From Hydra vulgaris (lineage: Eukaryota > Cnidaria > Hydrozoa > Anthoathecata > Hydridae): a stretch of 64,000 nt of DNA. Positions within the stretch are counted from its first letter, which is position 1. Every line of letters begins with the position of its first letter. The stretch is taken from assembly GCF_038396675.1 (NCBI RefSeq), contig NC_088920.1:64859001-64923000 (forward strand), read 5' to 3'. Below, piece by piece: positions 1 to 10,926 of this stretch. Below the pieces are notes generated by a model, which did not search any database, was not told the origin of the DNA, and saw nothing but the letters and a program-made list of their open reading frames with translations. The position numbers and the translations under genes are program-made.

Positions 1-377
1 CTAGATAAAAAAAATACTTTTTTTCTTCAACTTTCTGATTTCTCTTTGATTGTATCAGTTTTGAGATTGTACTTTAAATAGTTTTACAATTTTTTGCAAT
101 GCTCTGCACTTTTTTCAAAGCAATCTGTAACTTTTTAGAATTTGTTTTGTTTGATACACCAGGATTTTCAACCAGAAAATGCAAAAAATATTCTTGCTAC
201 TTATCTTGATTTGATGACATTTCATTTAAAACTAATTGTTTTAAAATCAGAGTTGTTTAAATTTTTAATAATACTAATACAATGACATTTTAAAACCAAT
301 TAGTTAATTAAAGTAATCCACGGTTTCTGTAAACATTAGATAAACTGCAGATTTTTTTCTGGTACATGTCATATATG
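1..377. other. A+T-rich flank, no gene seen
   Basis: Non-coding A+T-rich sequence with no ORF, repeat or RNA signature that I can support. It ends where a LINE-derived foldback begins. Confidence 0.5.
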
Positions 378-464
378 CTCTTTTCTACCAATACTACAAT
401 GGGCACTGCTCTAAAGACGCTAGCTCTTTAGAGCAGTGCCCATTGTAGTATTGGTAGAAAAGAG
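378..464. repeat. 40-bp perfect foldback at the 3' break of a LINE
   Basis: Positions 378-417 and 425-464 are exact reverse complements separated by a 7-base loop (418-424). The right arm is normal LINE sequence, also seen near 13018 and 54262. The left arm is an inverted copy that replaces the 3' tail found in other copies. It therefore looks like a snap-back product formed when this LINE copy was made or repaired. Confidence 0.85.
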
Positions 465-1690
465 AAAGAGAAGCAACTTTACGACGATGTAATAATAGTT
501 GGAGGTTGGCTGCAAGAGCAGGTCCAACTATGTTAACAATGCGTTTTTGCACCTTGTCTAAAAGAGAAAGGGCATCATTTGAAGATCTGTCCCAGATATG
601 GCAACAGTATTCCATACAAGGCCAGATTTGAGATTTATAGAGATAAAGAATAAAATCTGGAGTAAGAAAGTGTCGAACTCGATAAAGAGATGCAACCTTA
701 GCAGATGCTAATTTTCCAACTGATTTGATATATGGTTTCCAAGAAAGATTGGAAGTAAGAGTTAATCCTTGAAGATGAAGGGTAGATGACTCATCAAGTA
801 CATTACCGTTCATAAATATAGAAAGATCTAAATTATTGCAATAATGATTGGCTGAAAAAAATTGAGTTTTATCTGAACTAAAGCTCACCAGCCACTGTGA
901 GCCCCATGCTGTAGCAGAAGTGAGATCCTTTTCAAGCTCAAATGCCCCCTCCAAGCAATCAGAGAGTGTTGGCTTCTTATTATGACAAGAATAAATGGTA
1001 GTATCATCAGCAAACAATGCCACCTTAGGTGTGAGAATATTTGGAAGATCGTTAATGTAAATTAAAAAGAGTATAGGGCCGAGGATAGAACCTTGAGGTT
1101 CCCCTGAAGTTACAAAATAAGAAGAAGAGTGCTGTCCATCAAGGACAACTTTTATACTACGAATGGAATAGAAGGATTCAATAATCTTAACAATCTTACC
1201 AGATGCACGGTAAGAAGAAAGCTTATGGAGAAGAATGCCAAACTTTATCAAAAGCTTTAGAAATGTCAAGAGCGATAGCCTTAACCTCTCCGTCTCTATC
1301 TAATGCACCATAAAACCTATTGGTTATATAGAATGAGAATACCGGGCTTTGGCGTTAGACAAAACTTTTTTACAATGGTTTCTAGCAGTAATAAACAGAT
1401 GTCTGTTTTCTGAAGAATTGTTTTGCTGATAGATTTGAAAGTAATGGTTTCGATTGGCAATTGCAGCAGCACAATGTGAGGAGAACCATGGAGAAGAGTG
1501 ATGCTTGACCTGGAATTGTCAAGAGGGAACAAAAGATTCCATGCCAGCTTGAATCCACAAAGTTATGTAAGAAGCACATATGTCAACAGAAAGACGAAAG
1601 ATTTCTACCCAAGGGCTATCATGAAGAAAATCACGGAAAGAGTTCCAGTCAACTTTAAGGTAGTTGTAAGAGGTACGATGATAGATATTC
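425..1690 (-). mobile_element. CR1-like LINE, copy A (truncated reverse transcriptase)
   Basis: Minus-strand non-LTR retrotransposon remnant. An open stretch from 1269 down to 394 carries reverse transcriptase motifs: the GEPQGSILGP box, INDLP and the catalytic FADDTT (about 1003-1020). The CR1-type C-terminal block LSLFYQYYNGHCSKEL follows, just before the reading frame runs into the foldback. Positions 1317-1690 translate in shifted frames to the endonuclease-RT linker (HYFQIYQQNNSSENR-like, then RNHCKKVLSNAKARYS). Compared with copies B and C, the fingers part of the RT between the linker and the ISKAFDKVW-like motif near 1260 is deleted. It is one of seven copies in this window. CR1 elements are known to be the dominant LINE class in brown Hydra; the clade assignment here is by motif only. 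Confidence 0.85.
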
Positions 1691-1763
1691 AGATGATGAA
1701 GAAAATAGAGATAATAGTTTATATATATATATATAAAATATATATATATATATATATATTTTT

Positions 1764-1988
1764 GTTATTCACCTCCTCAAGGCCAAGGAGGCCACTACAG
1801 TTGAGGAGGCTACTTAATAGTGGTTATAACCCTCTCTCAACTCTATAACTCCGAAACACGAACCTCGATGAACAAGGCCGCTGCGCGGAGAAACAAGTTG
1901 AGCGCGGTACTACCAGGGACGTGGTGGGGATCGAACTCGGAACCTCTTGCTTATGAAGTGAGCGCTTTACCACAACACCACTACCGCA
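1764..1988 (-). mobile_element. tRNA-derived SINE, family 2
   Basis: On the minus strand the head reads as a tRNA-like RNA polymerase III promoter. An A-box-like GTGGTAAAGCGC is followed about 30 bases later by a B box GAGTTCGATCCCC (complement of 1926-1938). A non-tRNA body of about 150 bp follows and ends in a small inverted repeat (CCTCCTCA...TGAGGAGG, about 1771-1808). It lies between two short (TA)n tracts. The body lacks the mature tRNA 3' half and CCA context, so this is a SINE and not a tRNA gene. Confidence 0.7.
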
Positions 1989-2073
1989 TATGGTATATAT
2001 ATATATATATAAATAGTACACTCTTTTTATATTGTTTATATACTCAGTACACTGTTTTTATATTATTTGTATT

Positions 2074-2075
<2 letters not shown>

Positions 2076-2154
<79 letters not shown>
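2076..2154. repeat. (TA)n microsatellite
   Basis: Nearly pure TA dinucleotide array. Shorter TA tracts lie at about 1720-1760 and 1992-2012. Tyr-Ile repeat ORFs read through it are artefacts. Confidence 0.95.
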
Positions 2155-2168
<14 letters not shown>

Positions 2169-2704
2169 TTGTTTTCATTGAATTTGTTTACTTTATAGTC
2201 AAATTATATTAACAATGCTGTATTATATACTTTATTATAACAAAATAGAACCCATAGTTTTTCTAGGCTCCAGGTTTCCATATATTTCCATAAATAAATG
2301 AAAAACATCTTAAGTTTTTTTTTTTAATCATGTCTGTATTAATAAGTTTAAAAAGAATTTTGGTTGAAAATTTCTTATTAGTTCTTTCTCTACATTTTGT
2401 ACTTTTGGTGAACTTTTGTTTGGTTTTTTAGTTTAAAATGCAATTATAATTGATTCTTTAGTTTAAAATACAAGAATGATTGGTTCTTTAGTTAAAAATA
2501 CAATCAATCAAATATGATGAAGATTCTTCATTTATTCCATAATTCACAATAATCACAACATTTATAAAGATTTTTTTCCTACTGAAGCACACTTCATTTA
2601 CTAGCATAAATATCAGTACATTAGACAAGAAAAAAATTAGCTGCTTTTGAGTTGACAACATTTTAAGATTGTATTATTGATAAGCATAGAAGTTCTTAAA
2701 TCTA
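2155..2704. other. A+T-rich spacer
   Basis: No gene recognised. Positions 2425-2510 contain a threefold short repetition of 'gattctttagtttaaaatacaa' type units. Confidence 0.4.
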
Positions 2705-3575
2705 TTTACTCTTTTTACTGACGACATAGCTATAGTCTTGGCAAAATGTCATCACTTTTTAGAACAGACAGCCAATTTAATGAATGGTGACATTCTTACT
2801 GAGTTTGAAACTTTAAGTCTTCTTGGATTATTCTTTAATAATGACCTCTCATAGAAACCATATATGTTATCTATTGCAAACTTAGCCCCTGCTTCTCTAT
2901 CGTACTTGTTGTTTTCTTAATCCTGATTCCATTTTCTATCTCTATAAGTCTCTTATTTATATTTGTATGACTTTTCGTCATATTTAAGCTGGTTTTTTTT
3001 TGTCATATTTAAGCTAGGTACTCTTAGACAAGGGCCAAAACGCATTGTAAATATTGTTAGACGTGTTCTAGCTGTTAAGCTTGTGACTCTAACAACACGT
3101 GGCTCTAACAACACGTGACTCTAATCTTAATCTTTTTTTCTTCAAATAATAAATTATTTTACTTTAAATATTATTATTTATATATTAATATTAAATATTA
3201 TGTTTGCTGCTGAAGCAATCTATCATTACTTCTTTCATCAAACAAAACTAAATCTTACGTGACTTGTCATTCAGTTAAGTTACATCCTTTTACTGTAACT
3301 TCCTTCATGTTCATAAAGCTTTTATTCATTAAGTTTTTTTTCTTCGAACATCGGTGCTTTGGAGTTCTGTCTCGTCTTCATGTTTTTTGACTTAATTTAC
3401 ACTTTTTTTAAGTCTTCTGTCAACCACATTCATTCTTTAATTCTTATTGCTGCTTTTTGTTAGTTCTATTTTTTTTAAATCTATGTAATTTTTGTTAAGT
3501 CTATGTAATTTTTATTAACCTATATAAATAGTGCTTGCTTGCAGCTTTGTTGGAAATGAATTTATTGAAAAGTGA
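2705..3575 (+). mobile_element. CR1-like LINE, copy D (3' part, heavily decayed)
   Basis: Plus-strand translation with many stops matches the other copies in order: FTDDIAIV (RT active-site region, first Asp region altered), NGDILTEFETLSLLGL, a PKRIVNIVRRVL-like block, then RHSVKLHPFTV, which corresponds to RHLIKSHPFTV in copy E. The 3' tail 'gtgcttgcttgcagctttg' near 3531 recurs near 16535 and, inverted, near 12785. Most of the RT and everything upstream are absent. Confidence 0.75.
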
Positions 3576-4509
3576 TTCAAAGAAAAAAAATTTCAACAAA
3601 TGTTTCTTGAAGTCAAAACAAACATTGTATTTTGTTTTACTTTTAATGTTTTACAATATGACATATAAATATTATTTTATTCATATAAATAAATAATAAT
3701 AAAAAATAAAGATCTAACATCATTACTCAACATTTAACATTTGCTATCCGACACAGCAATCTTTGTATATCTTCGAGTATCTTCTTTAAGATTCACGTTC
3801 TACTTTCTCTCTTATCTTTGGTGAGATTGGAAGCCAAAGATAAAGGAAATGATAGAGATAATTAAGGAAATGGTAAAGATAAAGGAGATGTTGTCTAAAA
3901 ATTATGTTAATAAGTTTTACGTTCTCTTATATTTTTATATTTAGTTAATTTTTTTTAGGTTTATGGTGTTGAATCAATTAAATCGTGGAAAGTTCAATAC
4001 CAAGATGTTGTTGCATCTGAACAAGTAAACAAATGACACGTATAAACACATTGGAGGTTATATCTATTAACTAATATGTTAATACTAGTTTCTTTAAAAT
4101 CTTTTTGAAAGAGTTTGACGGCTTAACTTATCTTCACGGTATTGGATTTTTGTTGTATCAGCTGATAAACAGAATACTTCTGTTTATCAGATTTTTATTT
4201 TATAAAGTCTTTTTTAACTATATCGTTCATATTTAGATTATATTTATAGTACTCAAAAAGTATTTTTATTATCAAAAATTACAAGAACACTTGGGACTTT
4301 CAGTAGATTTTATTTGTTTTGTTTATATTATTAAAAAATATCTGATTGAATATTTAAGCTAACTGTACTTCCACTTTTATTTTTATTTTTTTATGCGTGT
4401 GAAAACAATGAATTTTTTTTTTCTTCTACCGTCAAATGGGTTAGTTCAATTCTACAGAAGATTACTTAGCACCTATTTTAAAATTTTTTTGTAACTCCCT
4501 ACTTCTTTT
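3576..4509. other. A+T-rich sequence, no gene seen
   Basis: I find no coding signature, SINE head or terminal inverted repeats here. Short purine-rich repetitions (gataaaggaaatg-like) occur near 3840-3890. Confidence 0.4.
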
Positions 4510-4553
4510 TTCTAGTAGGGGGTTTTAAATTAATTAAAAACCCCCTACTAGAA
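4510..4553. repeat. Perfect 17-bp hairpin
   Basis: Arms 4510-4526 and 4537-4553 (TTCTAGTAGGGGGTTTT and its complement) flank a 10-base A+T loop. Its G/C-rich arms stand out from the surroundings. It may be the fused ends of a lost element; no host gene is adjacent. Confidence 0.85.
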
Positions 4554-4559
4554 TAAAGT

Positions 4560-5231
4560 GTATTTTAAAAATCTGTCACCTAGTATTGCCTCATATTATC
4601 CATCTTTTCCGCCTTCTACAGATCCATAAGTTTCAGCTAGAAATCGTATTTCCGTATTTTAGGCTGTATAGCAAAGCATTTTGAAACTTTTCAAAAGAAT
4701 TTTCTAATTAAACATTAGGTGGGCATGGCGGGAGTTCAACCTCTATACCTTTATAAACGCTATCTTCACCTTGGTTCTCGTTGTTTTTAAAATTAAGATC
4801 TGGAATCTGAGCAACTAGCATTAATAGCTGGTGAACAATACAATACAAAATATTTCAATCTTAATCTATGTAAGATTCCGCTAAGAGCTTTTCTTGGACG
4901 GTACTAGGATCTAAAATTTGCAAACGGTCAACCTCTTGAACGGATCATTTTCATTAGCTTTCCAATTTGCCAATTGCTGGTTTGTTTTTAATAATAGGTT
5001 TTTTAAGCAATTGATAACAACTCTTGTTTAGATTGTTTTTTTTTTTTGTTCTTCTCACTCCAAAATTTTAACTTAATTCTCAAACAGATATTTCTAATTC
5101 AAGATTAGAAATGGTAATTTTTTAAATGGAGTTATTGCTTTTGTTGTTCTGCCTGCTGGACCAATAACAACCTTAAATTTACAGATACTTCGTACAACGC
5201 CGTGATCCATAGGTTAAAACACAAATGAGGT
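4560..5231. other. Unassigned sequence, possibly C-terminal transposase remnant
   Basis: On the minus strand about 4720-4810 stays open for some 35 codons (reading PDLNFKNNENQGEDSVYKG). It lies on the 3' side of the Tigger-like fragment in the same orientation. It could be the far end of that element, but I recognise no diagnostic motif. Confidence 0.25.
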
Positions 5232-5413
5232 CATTTTTTTTTTTTTTTTGTTGAGGCGCTCCCAGAAAATATATCCGTCTTATCACCGAGAACCGCGAAG
5301 AAGCATTTAACCAGGAAATTTAAGCTTCCTCCCTAACCGTAACAGACTAGAGCCGACATGGAATCTTAAACCTTTTTGTTCTGAGCCATAAATCTAACCA
5401 CTACGTCAGGGCT
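5232..5413 (-). mobile_element. tRNA-derived SINE, family 1 (copy 1)
   Basis: Minus-strand copy of the SINE seen more completely at 28277-28449. The head (GACGTAGTGGTTAGA-like) is decayed. The central domain GGTTAAATGCTTCTTCGCGG corresponds to GGTTAAATGCACTTCCGC in the better copy. It ends in a poly(A) run (poly-T on the plus strand, about 5232-5249). It sits between Tigger-like remnants. Confidence 0.75.
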
Positions 5414-5454
5414 GTATATAGTTAGTGAGAAGAAACATTAAGTTAATGCTGCTT

Positions 5455-5755
5455 AGTCCTTCAATGTGTCGGTGGCCGGAACGGTAATTCCCAGGCGATA
5501 CTACTTTTACATCTTTTTCAACCAACAATCAGGTGCTTTAAACTCCAACTCTCCCAATGGTTCACGGCATTTTAGTACCTTTTCTTTCAGTATGATGCCA
5601 TTGATTGGTACTCGTTAACCTATTTTTTCAATGAACCGTGTCAATATGGTTTTTTCTACATTTTCAAAATTACTCGTACGAAGTTTCTTCTGTTTAGATT
5701 TTGTGCCAGTTTTTTCCTAGCAAACTCAAGGACTTGTTTATTTTTAACCCAGGTT
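5455..5755 (-). pseudogene. Tigger/pogo-type transposase fragment (DNA-binding region)
   Basis: Minus-strand translation with stops gives a helix-turn-helix-like stretch (KKLAQNLNRRNFVRVILK), then VPINGIILKEKVLKCREPLG, then FKAPDCWLKKM. The order PI-G-x-x-L-x-E-K followed by F-K-A-x-x-x-W-L is characteristic of the CENP-B/Tigger/jerky DNA-binding domain. No DDE catalytic core follows. It abuts LINE-2 at about 5756. Confidence 0.65.
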
Positions 5756-7448
5756 AATAAAATAAAATTTAATTGGTTTGATGTTGAAGACAAATCATTT
5801 ATGCATAGTAAAAAAAGTAAAGGTCCAAGTATAGAACCCTGTGGGACTCCGCAGTTTATAGTTTTTTTGGTCGTTTCTAAATTTTCAAATTGTACATATA
5901 GTTTTCTGTTTGAAAGGTAATTTTCAAACCAGAGTAAGTTTGTCTCCTTTATTCCTTAATATTCCAGTTTTTTTATTAGAATGGAATGATTCACCGTATC
6001 AAAAGCTTTCGACAGATCAATGAAAACTCCTAACGTAAAACAGTCTTCTGTAAAAGCATAAGATAAGTGATTAACTAACTCTACTATTGCGTGATCTGTT
6101 GAATGTTGTTTTTTGAAACCAAATTGCTTACTGTATAACATGTTGTTTTCAGTTAAATGATTATACAGCCTATTGTACACTATACGTTCAAGCAATTTCG
6201 AGAAACAAGATAAAACAGATAAAGGCCTGTAATTAGAAGGTTCTGACTCATCTCCAGACTTGATACTGGAGTTACTCTAGCAATTTTTAAATTATCCGGA
6301 ACTTTACCTGATTTAAGTAACTGATTGAAGATATGAAACAAAGATGGTTCAATTATATCATAGACTAATTTTAATATATTAACGCTAACTTTATCCGATC
6401 CTGCACTTTTGTTACTTTTTAAGCTTATTAACGCAGTCCGCAACTTACGTATATCTAGCTTTAACTCATTCATTTTTTTATTAGAATTTCTTAGATAAGA
6501 ATCAAATGTTGAAGAAGTTAAAGGAATACTTTGTGCTAAATTAGAGCTAACATTAATGAAGAAACTGTTAAATTCTTTACCTATTAGTGTTTTATCATAA
6601 ATTAATTCACCGTCAATTAAAAGTTTTTTTGGCAGAGCGTTATTTTTATATTTGTTTTGTATAATTATTATTTTAATAGCATTCCAAGTTTGTTAAGTAT
6701 TTCCATTTGCATTTTCTAGCAATTTCGAATAATATAATTTTTTAGAGTATTTTTTGATTTTTTCAAAAATATTTTTATAGTTTTTATATTTTGCTTCGTT
6801 TGAATATGTTTTTTTTTAAGAAATTTTTCATAAAGTTTCTGTTTTTTCTTGACGATTTTAGTAAGCCTTTTGTTATCCAAGGCGATAGAAGTGATTTTGA
6901 ATTTATATAAAACTTTTTTACAGGAAACGCTTTATTGTATTGTTTACATTTATTGAATTGTTATAGCATCACGTGATTTGAGAACAAGCTCTCAGTTAAC
7001 GAAGTTAATTAGAAGGTTGCGAAATTGTTGTATGGAGTTTTCATTGATCTGTCGCTTGTAAGTAATGTGCTTTGTGGAAATATTATCAGGGGTTATGCTT
7101 TTTGTTATAAGAAATGTGGGAAAATGGTCTGTCATATCAGTCTTTATTATACCTGTACCAAAGCAGCTATTAGAAAAATTATTAGTAATTATGTTATCTA
7201 GTAGGGTAGAGGAACTTTTTGCGATTCTTGTTGGCTTAGTTATTGTTGGAATGAGGTTATTTTGTGAAAGAGTATTTACAATATATTTAACACTGTTATT
7301 TGACGCATGATTCAAAAGATTAATATTCAGGTCACTGACAAAGTAAACATGCTTTTGTTTTTTATTAACTTTTGTTAAAAAAGTACGCGAAGAAACTTTA
7401 AAATTTTTTAAATTACCCGCTGGTTCTCTATAAATAACATTAACAATC
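5756..7448 (-). mobile_element. Second LINE type: endonuclease and RT remnants
   Basis: Minus-strand non-LTR element distinct from the CR1-like family. From high to low coordinates there is an APE endonuclease C-terminal part (VNVIYREP, SDLNINLLNH, STLLDNIITN, DHFPTFL; about 7450-6992). A decayed linker follows, then RT fingers (KSNKSAGSDKV about 6415, LLKSGKVPDNLKIARVTPV about 6300). Next comes a palm block (QFGFKKQHSTDHAI, FIDLSKAFDTVNH; 6195-5956) and INCGVPQGSILGP near 5850. The catalytic FADD box is missing because the element is cut off just after INDLS. Frameshifts occur near 6270 and 6190. The 5' side is interrupted by the hAT terminus at 7449. Confidence 0.85.
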
Positions 7449-8660
7449 AGGGCCCGATTAAGCCTTTTTAGTGCCAAAGGCACAAACCCACATCGGTGCC
7501 CTCCTTCGGGCCCAAAAAACAAGCATTAAAGCAAATTCTAATTCTTGCATCTTCTTTGCAATATTTTCTGCTTCTCTTCTGGTGTCTCCTTTTTGTGACT
7601 AATCTTCTTGTATACTTTCTAATGCTTTTAAAATCTGAGGATGAGACTTTAGGATAGCTTCAGTTGCAACAGCATGTGCATCCCATCTGGTATCATTCAC
7701 AAGGCATCCTTTCAGAATCTTCCATCTGTTGGTTGAAGCTGAGAAAAAAGTATAGATCAGTTGCACTGTATGGAAGAAGTTTACTGCCTCTAAACAGGAG
7801 TCAACGGCACTTCTGCCGACAAGATTTAGTGAATGGGCAGCACAGGGTATGTATATAGTACTGCAGCACTTGCTTAGCCATACCTTCACCAGTGTGATTT
7901 TGCAACTCCAAGAAAGTCAAAAAGCGTTCAATGGGCTATCCATCTGCTACATATCGAAGAACAACGCTTAACTGATCTATATGTGAAATATCGGGTGTTG
8001 AGTCTACTGACAAGCTGAAATAATCGGAAGCCTTTACTTCATCTACAATTACTTCACGGATTTTTTTGGACATAATTTCAATCAGTTCTTCACATATAGT
8101 TTTGGATAAATAAGAAGGATTTCCCGTTCCAGAATTTCCATATTTCGCTATGTGTGATGCTAAAAATGGATCAAACTGACTGACCAACTCTAGCAGCCCT
8201 AAATAATTTCCATTTTGTAAAGTTCCAAATTTTTCATTTGTTCCTCTGAAAGCCAGACCTCGGCTATAGTGCAAATAACCGCTATTGCTCGCCTCAAAAC
8301 ATGTTCCCAGTAACTATACTCTTCATTTATTTGCTTTTCTAGTTTTTGTAGTACACCGGAGTCTTGTCGACGAGTTAGGTATACTAACATGCAGTTTTTA
8401 TGAGTAGCGCTTTGTTCGTGATTATCAACATAAATGTTATTTTTCCAGTCACTTAACCCATTTTTATCAGCAAAATTTGTGGAACCTGTAGATGCAAAAA
8501 GTTTACAAACAAAGCAGTACACAGATCCCGTGAATGATGAATACAATAACCACTCTCTCTTGTACTGCTCACCATTCGCTTTTGTGTCATAGAAAAGTTT
8601 TTACCCATTTTTTTTACTACCCATTATCACTTACTTTGCTTCTTCACTCATAAATTGTTA
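7449..8660 (-). mobile_element. hAT transposon relic (ZMYM1/TTF-type, DUF4371-like)
   Basis: Minus-strand hAT-superfamily transposase in pieces. There is a TTF-type zinc-finger N-terminus (VYCFVCKLF, H-E-x-S-A-T-H; 8546-8199) and the RNase H-fold start FSLSVDSTPDISHIDQLSVVLRYV (8274-7936). A later block has IPCAAHSLNLVG and VNDTRWDAHA (7889-7599). The DNA-glycine block between the second and third parts and the whole C-terminal dimerisation domain are missing. One end is marked by CAGGGCCCGATTAAGCC at 7449, a typical hAT-like terminus that interrupts the neighbouring LINE. I could not identify the opposite terminus or a target duplication. Confidence 0.8.
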
Positions 8661-9727
8661 GTTTTCTTTTTCTGAAAATTTTATTTATTTAGATGAGTTA
8701 ATTTCAAATAATATTAATAAAAAAAAGCAAAGTTTTGATTTTTAGTGTTTCTTAACCTATAAGGTTATATTATCTTAACCTATAGGTTATATTGTTATGA
8801 CTTTTATTGTTATAATTTTTATTGTTAATTTTTTTTCTTCCGTAAAGTTTTAAATACTCTATATTATTTTTAAAATGTTTTACGTTTAAGGCTGTTTAGT
8901 CAATTACTACAGCAAAAAAGACTGTCAAATTGCGATTGCAAATACACTAAAGCATGCACCTGGATGAAAAGAGGGCGAAGGATTTCATTTGTTTGAAGAA
9001 TCGTTTCAAAATGAACAAGAGGAGGAACAAGAAGTTTAGTTTATAAAAAGTCTTTCAAATTTATCGAAAGTATATATTTTAAAACGTTTATTTGGTTTGA
9101 TTTTTTTTTTGTTGTTGCTGGAATTTTTAAGAAATACTGTGGGGGAAAAATTTAAGCATAAGGAAATAAAATGAAGTTATCAAACAATTGAAGACTGATG
9201 TAAAAACGATGTAACTCCATTTTCGCAAATTGTTTAGGAGAAAGAAAAAACTGAATAATTTTATATGTAGGGAATACGTATCTTTCTACTAAATCATGTG
9301 TTTAATGACACAAGAAGTGCTTTAATCTATGTCATTTTTATACTAACTGACAGAACTTCTTTTATATACTAATAATCCATTAAAACCTGAAAATTAATAG
9401 AAAGCGGATTTCTTTTTTTTGTTTGTTTTTGCACCCATGTCTTCAACTACGTTTTTAATTTGTCTAAAAACACGACTTAAGGACGTCTCAAAGATATCTT
9501 TTTAATGACGTCCTAAAAAGACATCGTTTCTGTTTGCTATTTAGCATAAGTTCCGAATTAGTCATGAAATCACGGCTTTATTACGACGTTAAAGATGTTT
9601 TGATAACGTCAACTAAAAGGCGTCTAAATAACTTACTAAGCTTACCTAAAAATACGCCGAGACTTGATTTTAGTACGTTATTTGGGTGTCTTTAATAATT
9701 AATTTTTGTAATTTATTAATTCTAAAG
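8661..9727. other. A+T-rich spacer with GACGTC-rich patch
   Basis: No gene recognised. Positions 9475-9660 are unusually rich in ACGTC/GACGT words on both strands, resembling the interior of the small element at 23973-24067, but no terminal repeats were found. Positions 8735-8795 hold a short direct repeat (cttaacctataggttatatt). Confidence 0.35.
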
Positions 9728-9765
9728 CTGCCGTGGAGCAGTAGTTAGAGTTGAATCCAAAAGAT
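9728..9765 (+). mobile_element. SINE family 1 head fragment
   Basis: GCTGCCGTGGAGCAGTAGTT followed by AGAG matches the start of the tRNA-like head of the 28277-28449 SINE (GCGGCCGTGGCGCAGTGGTT) but breaks off before the B box. Confidence 0.4.
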
Positions 9766-10367
9766 TTACATATTCCCAAGAACTATTTATAAAGCTTAAA
9801 ATACATTGTTTAACAACTAAACATTTATCAGCTTTTAATTTTTATGTTCAAAACTATGTTTTTAGATTTTTTTAAAAAGGAAAATATTTATTATCACAGC
9901 TATTTTGACAAAAAAGCAATTTGATGGTTTTTTGATGACGAGCATAAAGGATATCCATTAAACCATAACTATTTAATCGCAGACACAGAGAAAAAGTTTT
10001 CATTGCTTTTATTTATAGTAAGTTTAACATCCATAATTATAATAAAGTTGTAAAGCTGTATATTACACTTATATATGTAGTAACACTATTCTAGTTTTAC
10101 GAATGTGAATAATAATATAGCTTTAATGGCTTTTGCATATTTAATAACCTCTTGTTTTGCATATTTAATAACCTCTTGTTTAAAAGATGCAACTAATACT
10201 TTTTAAAAAGTTTTTGCACGTTTAAAAAACTTTACTTAGACCGGTATGGTCGACACCATTATTTTTTCGGTGAGCAAATCCAGGTTTCGCTTTTTTTGTA
10301 AAACCCAGACCAAATTTTAAAAATAGACAGCCTTTTGTCTGAGTAACCGAAAATGAATCCAATTGAA
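9766..10367. other. A+T-rich spacer
   Basis: No gene. A 26-bp unit (gcatatttaataacctcttg core) is tandemly duplicated at about 10130-10180. Confidence 0.4.
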
Positions 10368-10926
10368 TAGTGATCGACCGAAATTTTATTTCGGACGAAA
10401 TTTCAATTTGATACCGATACCGAAATTTCGGTTTCGTTACTTTGTATAAATTTGATTAAAAAGAAAATTTTCGGTGGAAAAACATACCGAAAACCGAAAA
10501 AATTGTATGTTAAATTTTTATTTAATTTACAAAAACAGTTATTTATGAGAATTTTCACAATATATTTTAAGAATTTTTACTAAGATTTTAAGAATTTTCA
10601 CAAAATACCTAGAAAAAATCTTGTTTTGCAGAGAAAATCTGCCAGTTGTTAAATTTCGCTATTAACTTATATTGCCATTTTATGTATTAAGTCTCAATTA
10701 ATGACACTCGTGTGATCAATTCTAACATAATACAGGTATAAAAAAACAACAAATGTAAAATTGCATTTTTAAATAAATTTTTGTAATGAAATTAATTTTG
10801 ACTAGCCGAAATGTCGGTATCGATTTCGGTAAAATATTTGCCAAAATATCGGTTTCAGTACCGAACTAGACTACCCGAAAATTCGGTTTATTTCGGTTTC
10901 CGCTTGTTTTCTGTTTCGGTCGATTA
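10368..10926. mobile_element. Non-autonomous element with CGACCGAAA ends
   Basis: The left end TAGTGATCGACCGAAA and the right end (reverse complement TAATCGACCGAAAC) form imperfect terminal inverted repeats. Both ends continue into degenerate ACCGAAATTTCGG-type inverted subrepeats, so the whole element can fold. No coding capacity. The termini resemble hAT-derived miniature elements, but no clean 8-bp duplication is visible. Confidence 0.5.

Noticed and set aside
1915-1988. tRNA gene
   Set aside because: Same reason: a tRNA-like head joined to a non-tRNA body; no closed cloverleaf.
1498-2212. Plus-strand ORFs of 116 and 130 codons
   Set aside because: They run antisense through LINE copy A, then through the SINE and (TA)n; no independent coding signature.
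7065-7310. Plus-strand 81-codon ORF
   Set aside because: Antisense shadow of the LINE endonuclease.
6992-7522. A 176-codon ORF taken as one protein
   Set aside because: The first ~25 codons are hAT terminal sequence; only the remainder is LINE endonuclease. The fusion is a chance read-through of an insertion junction.
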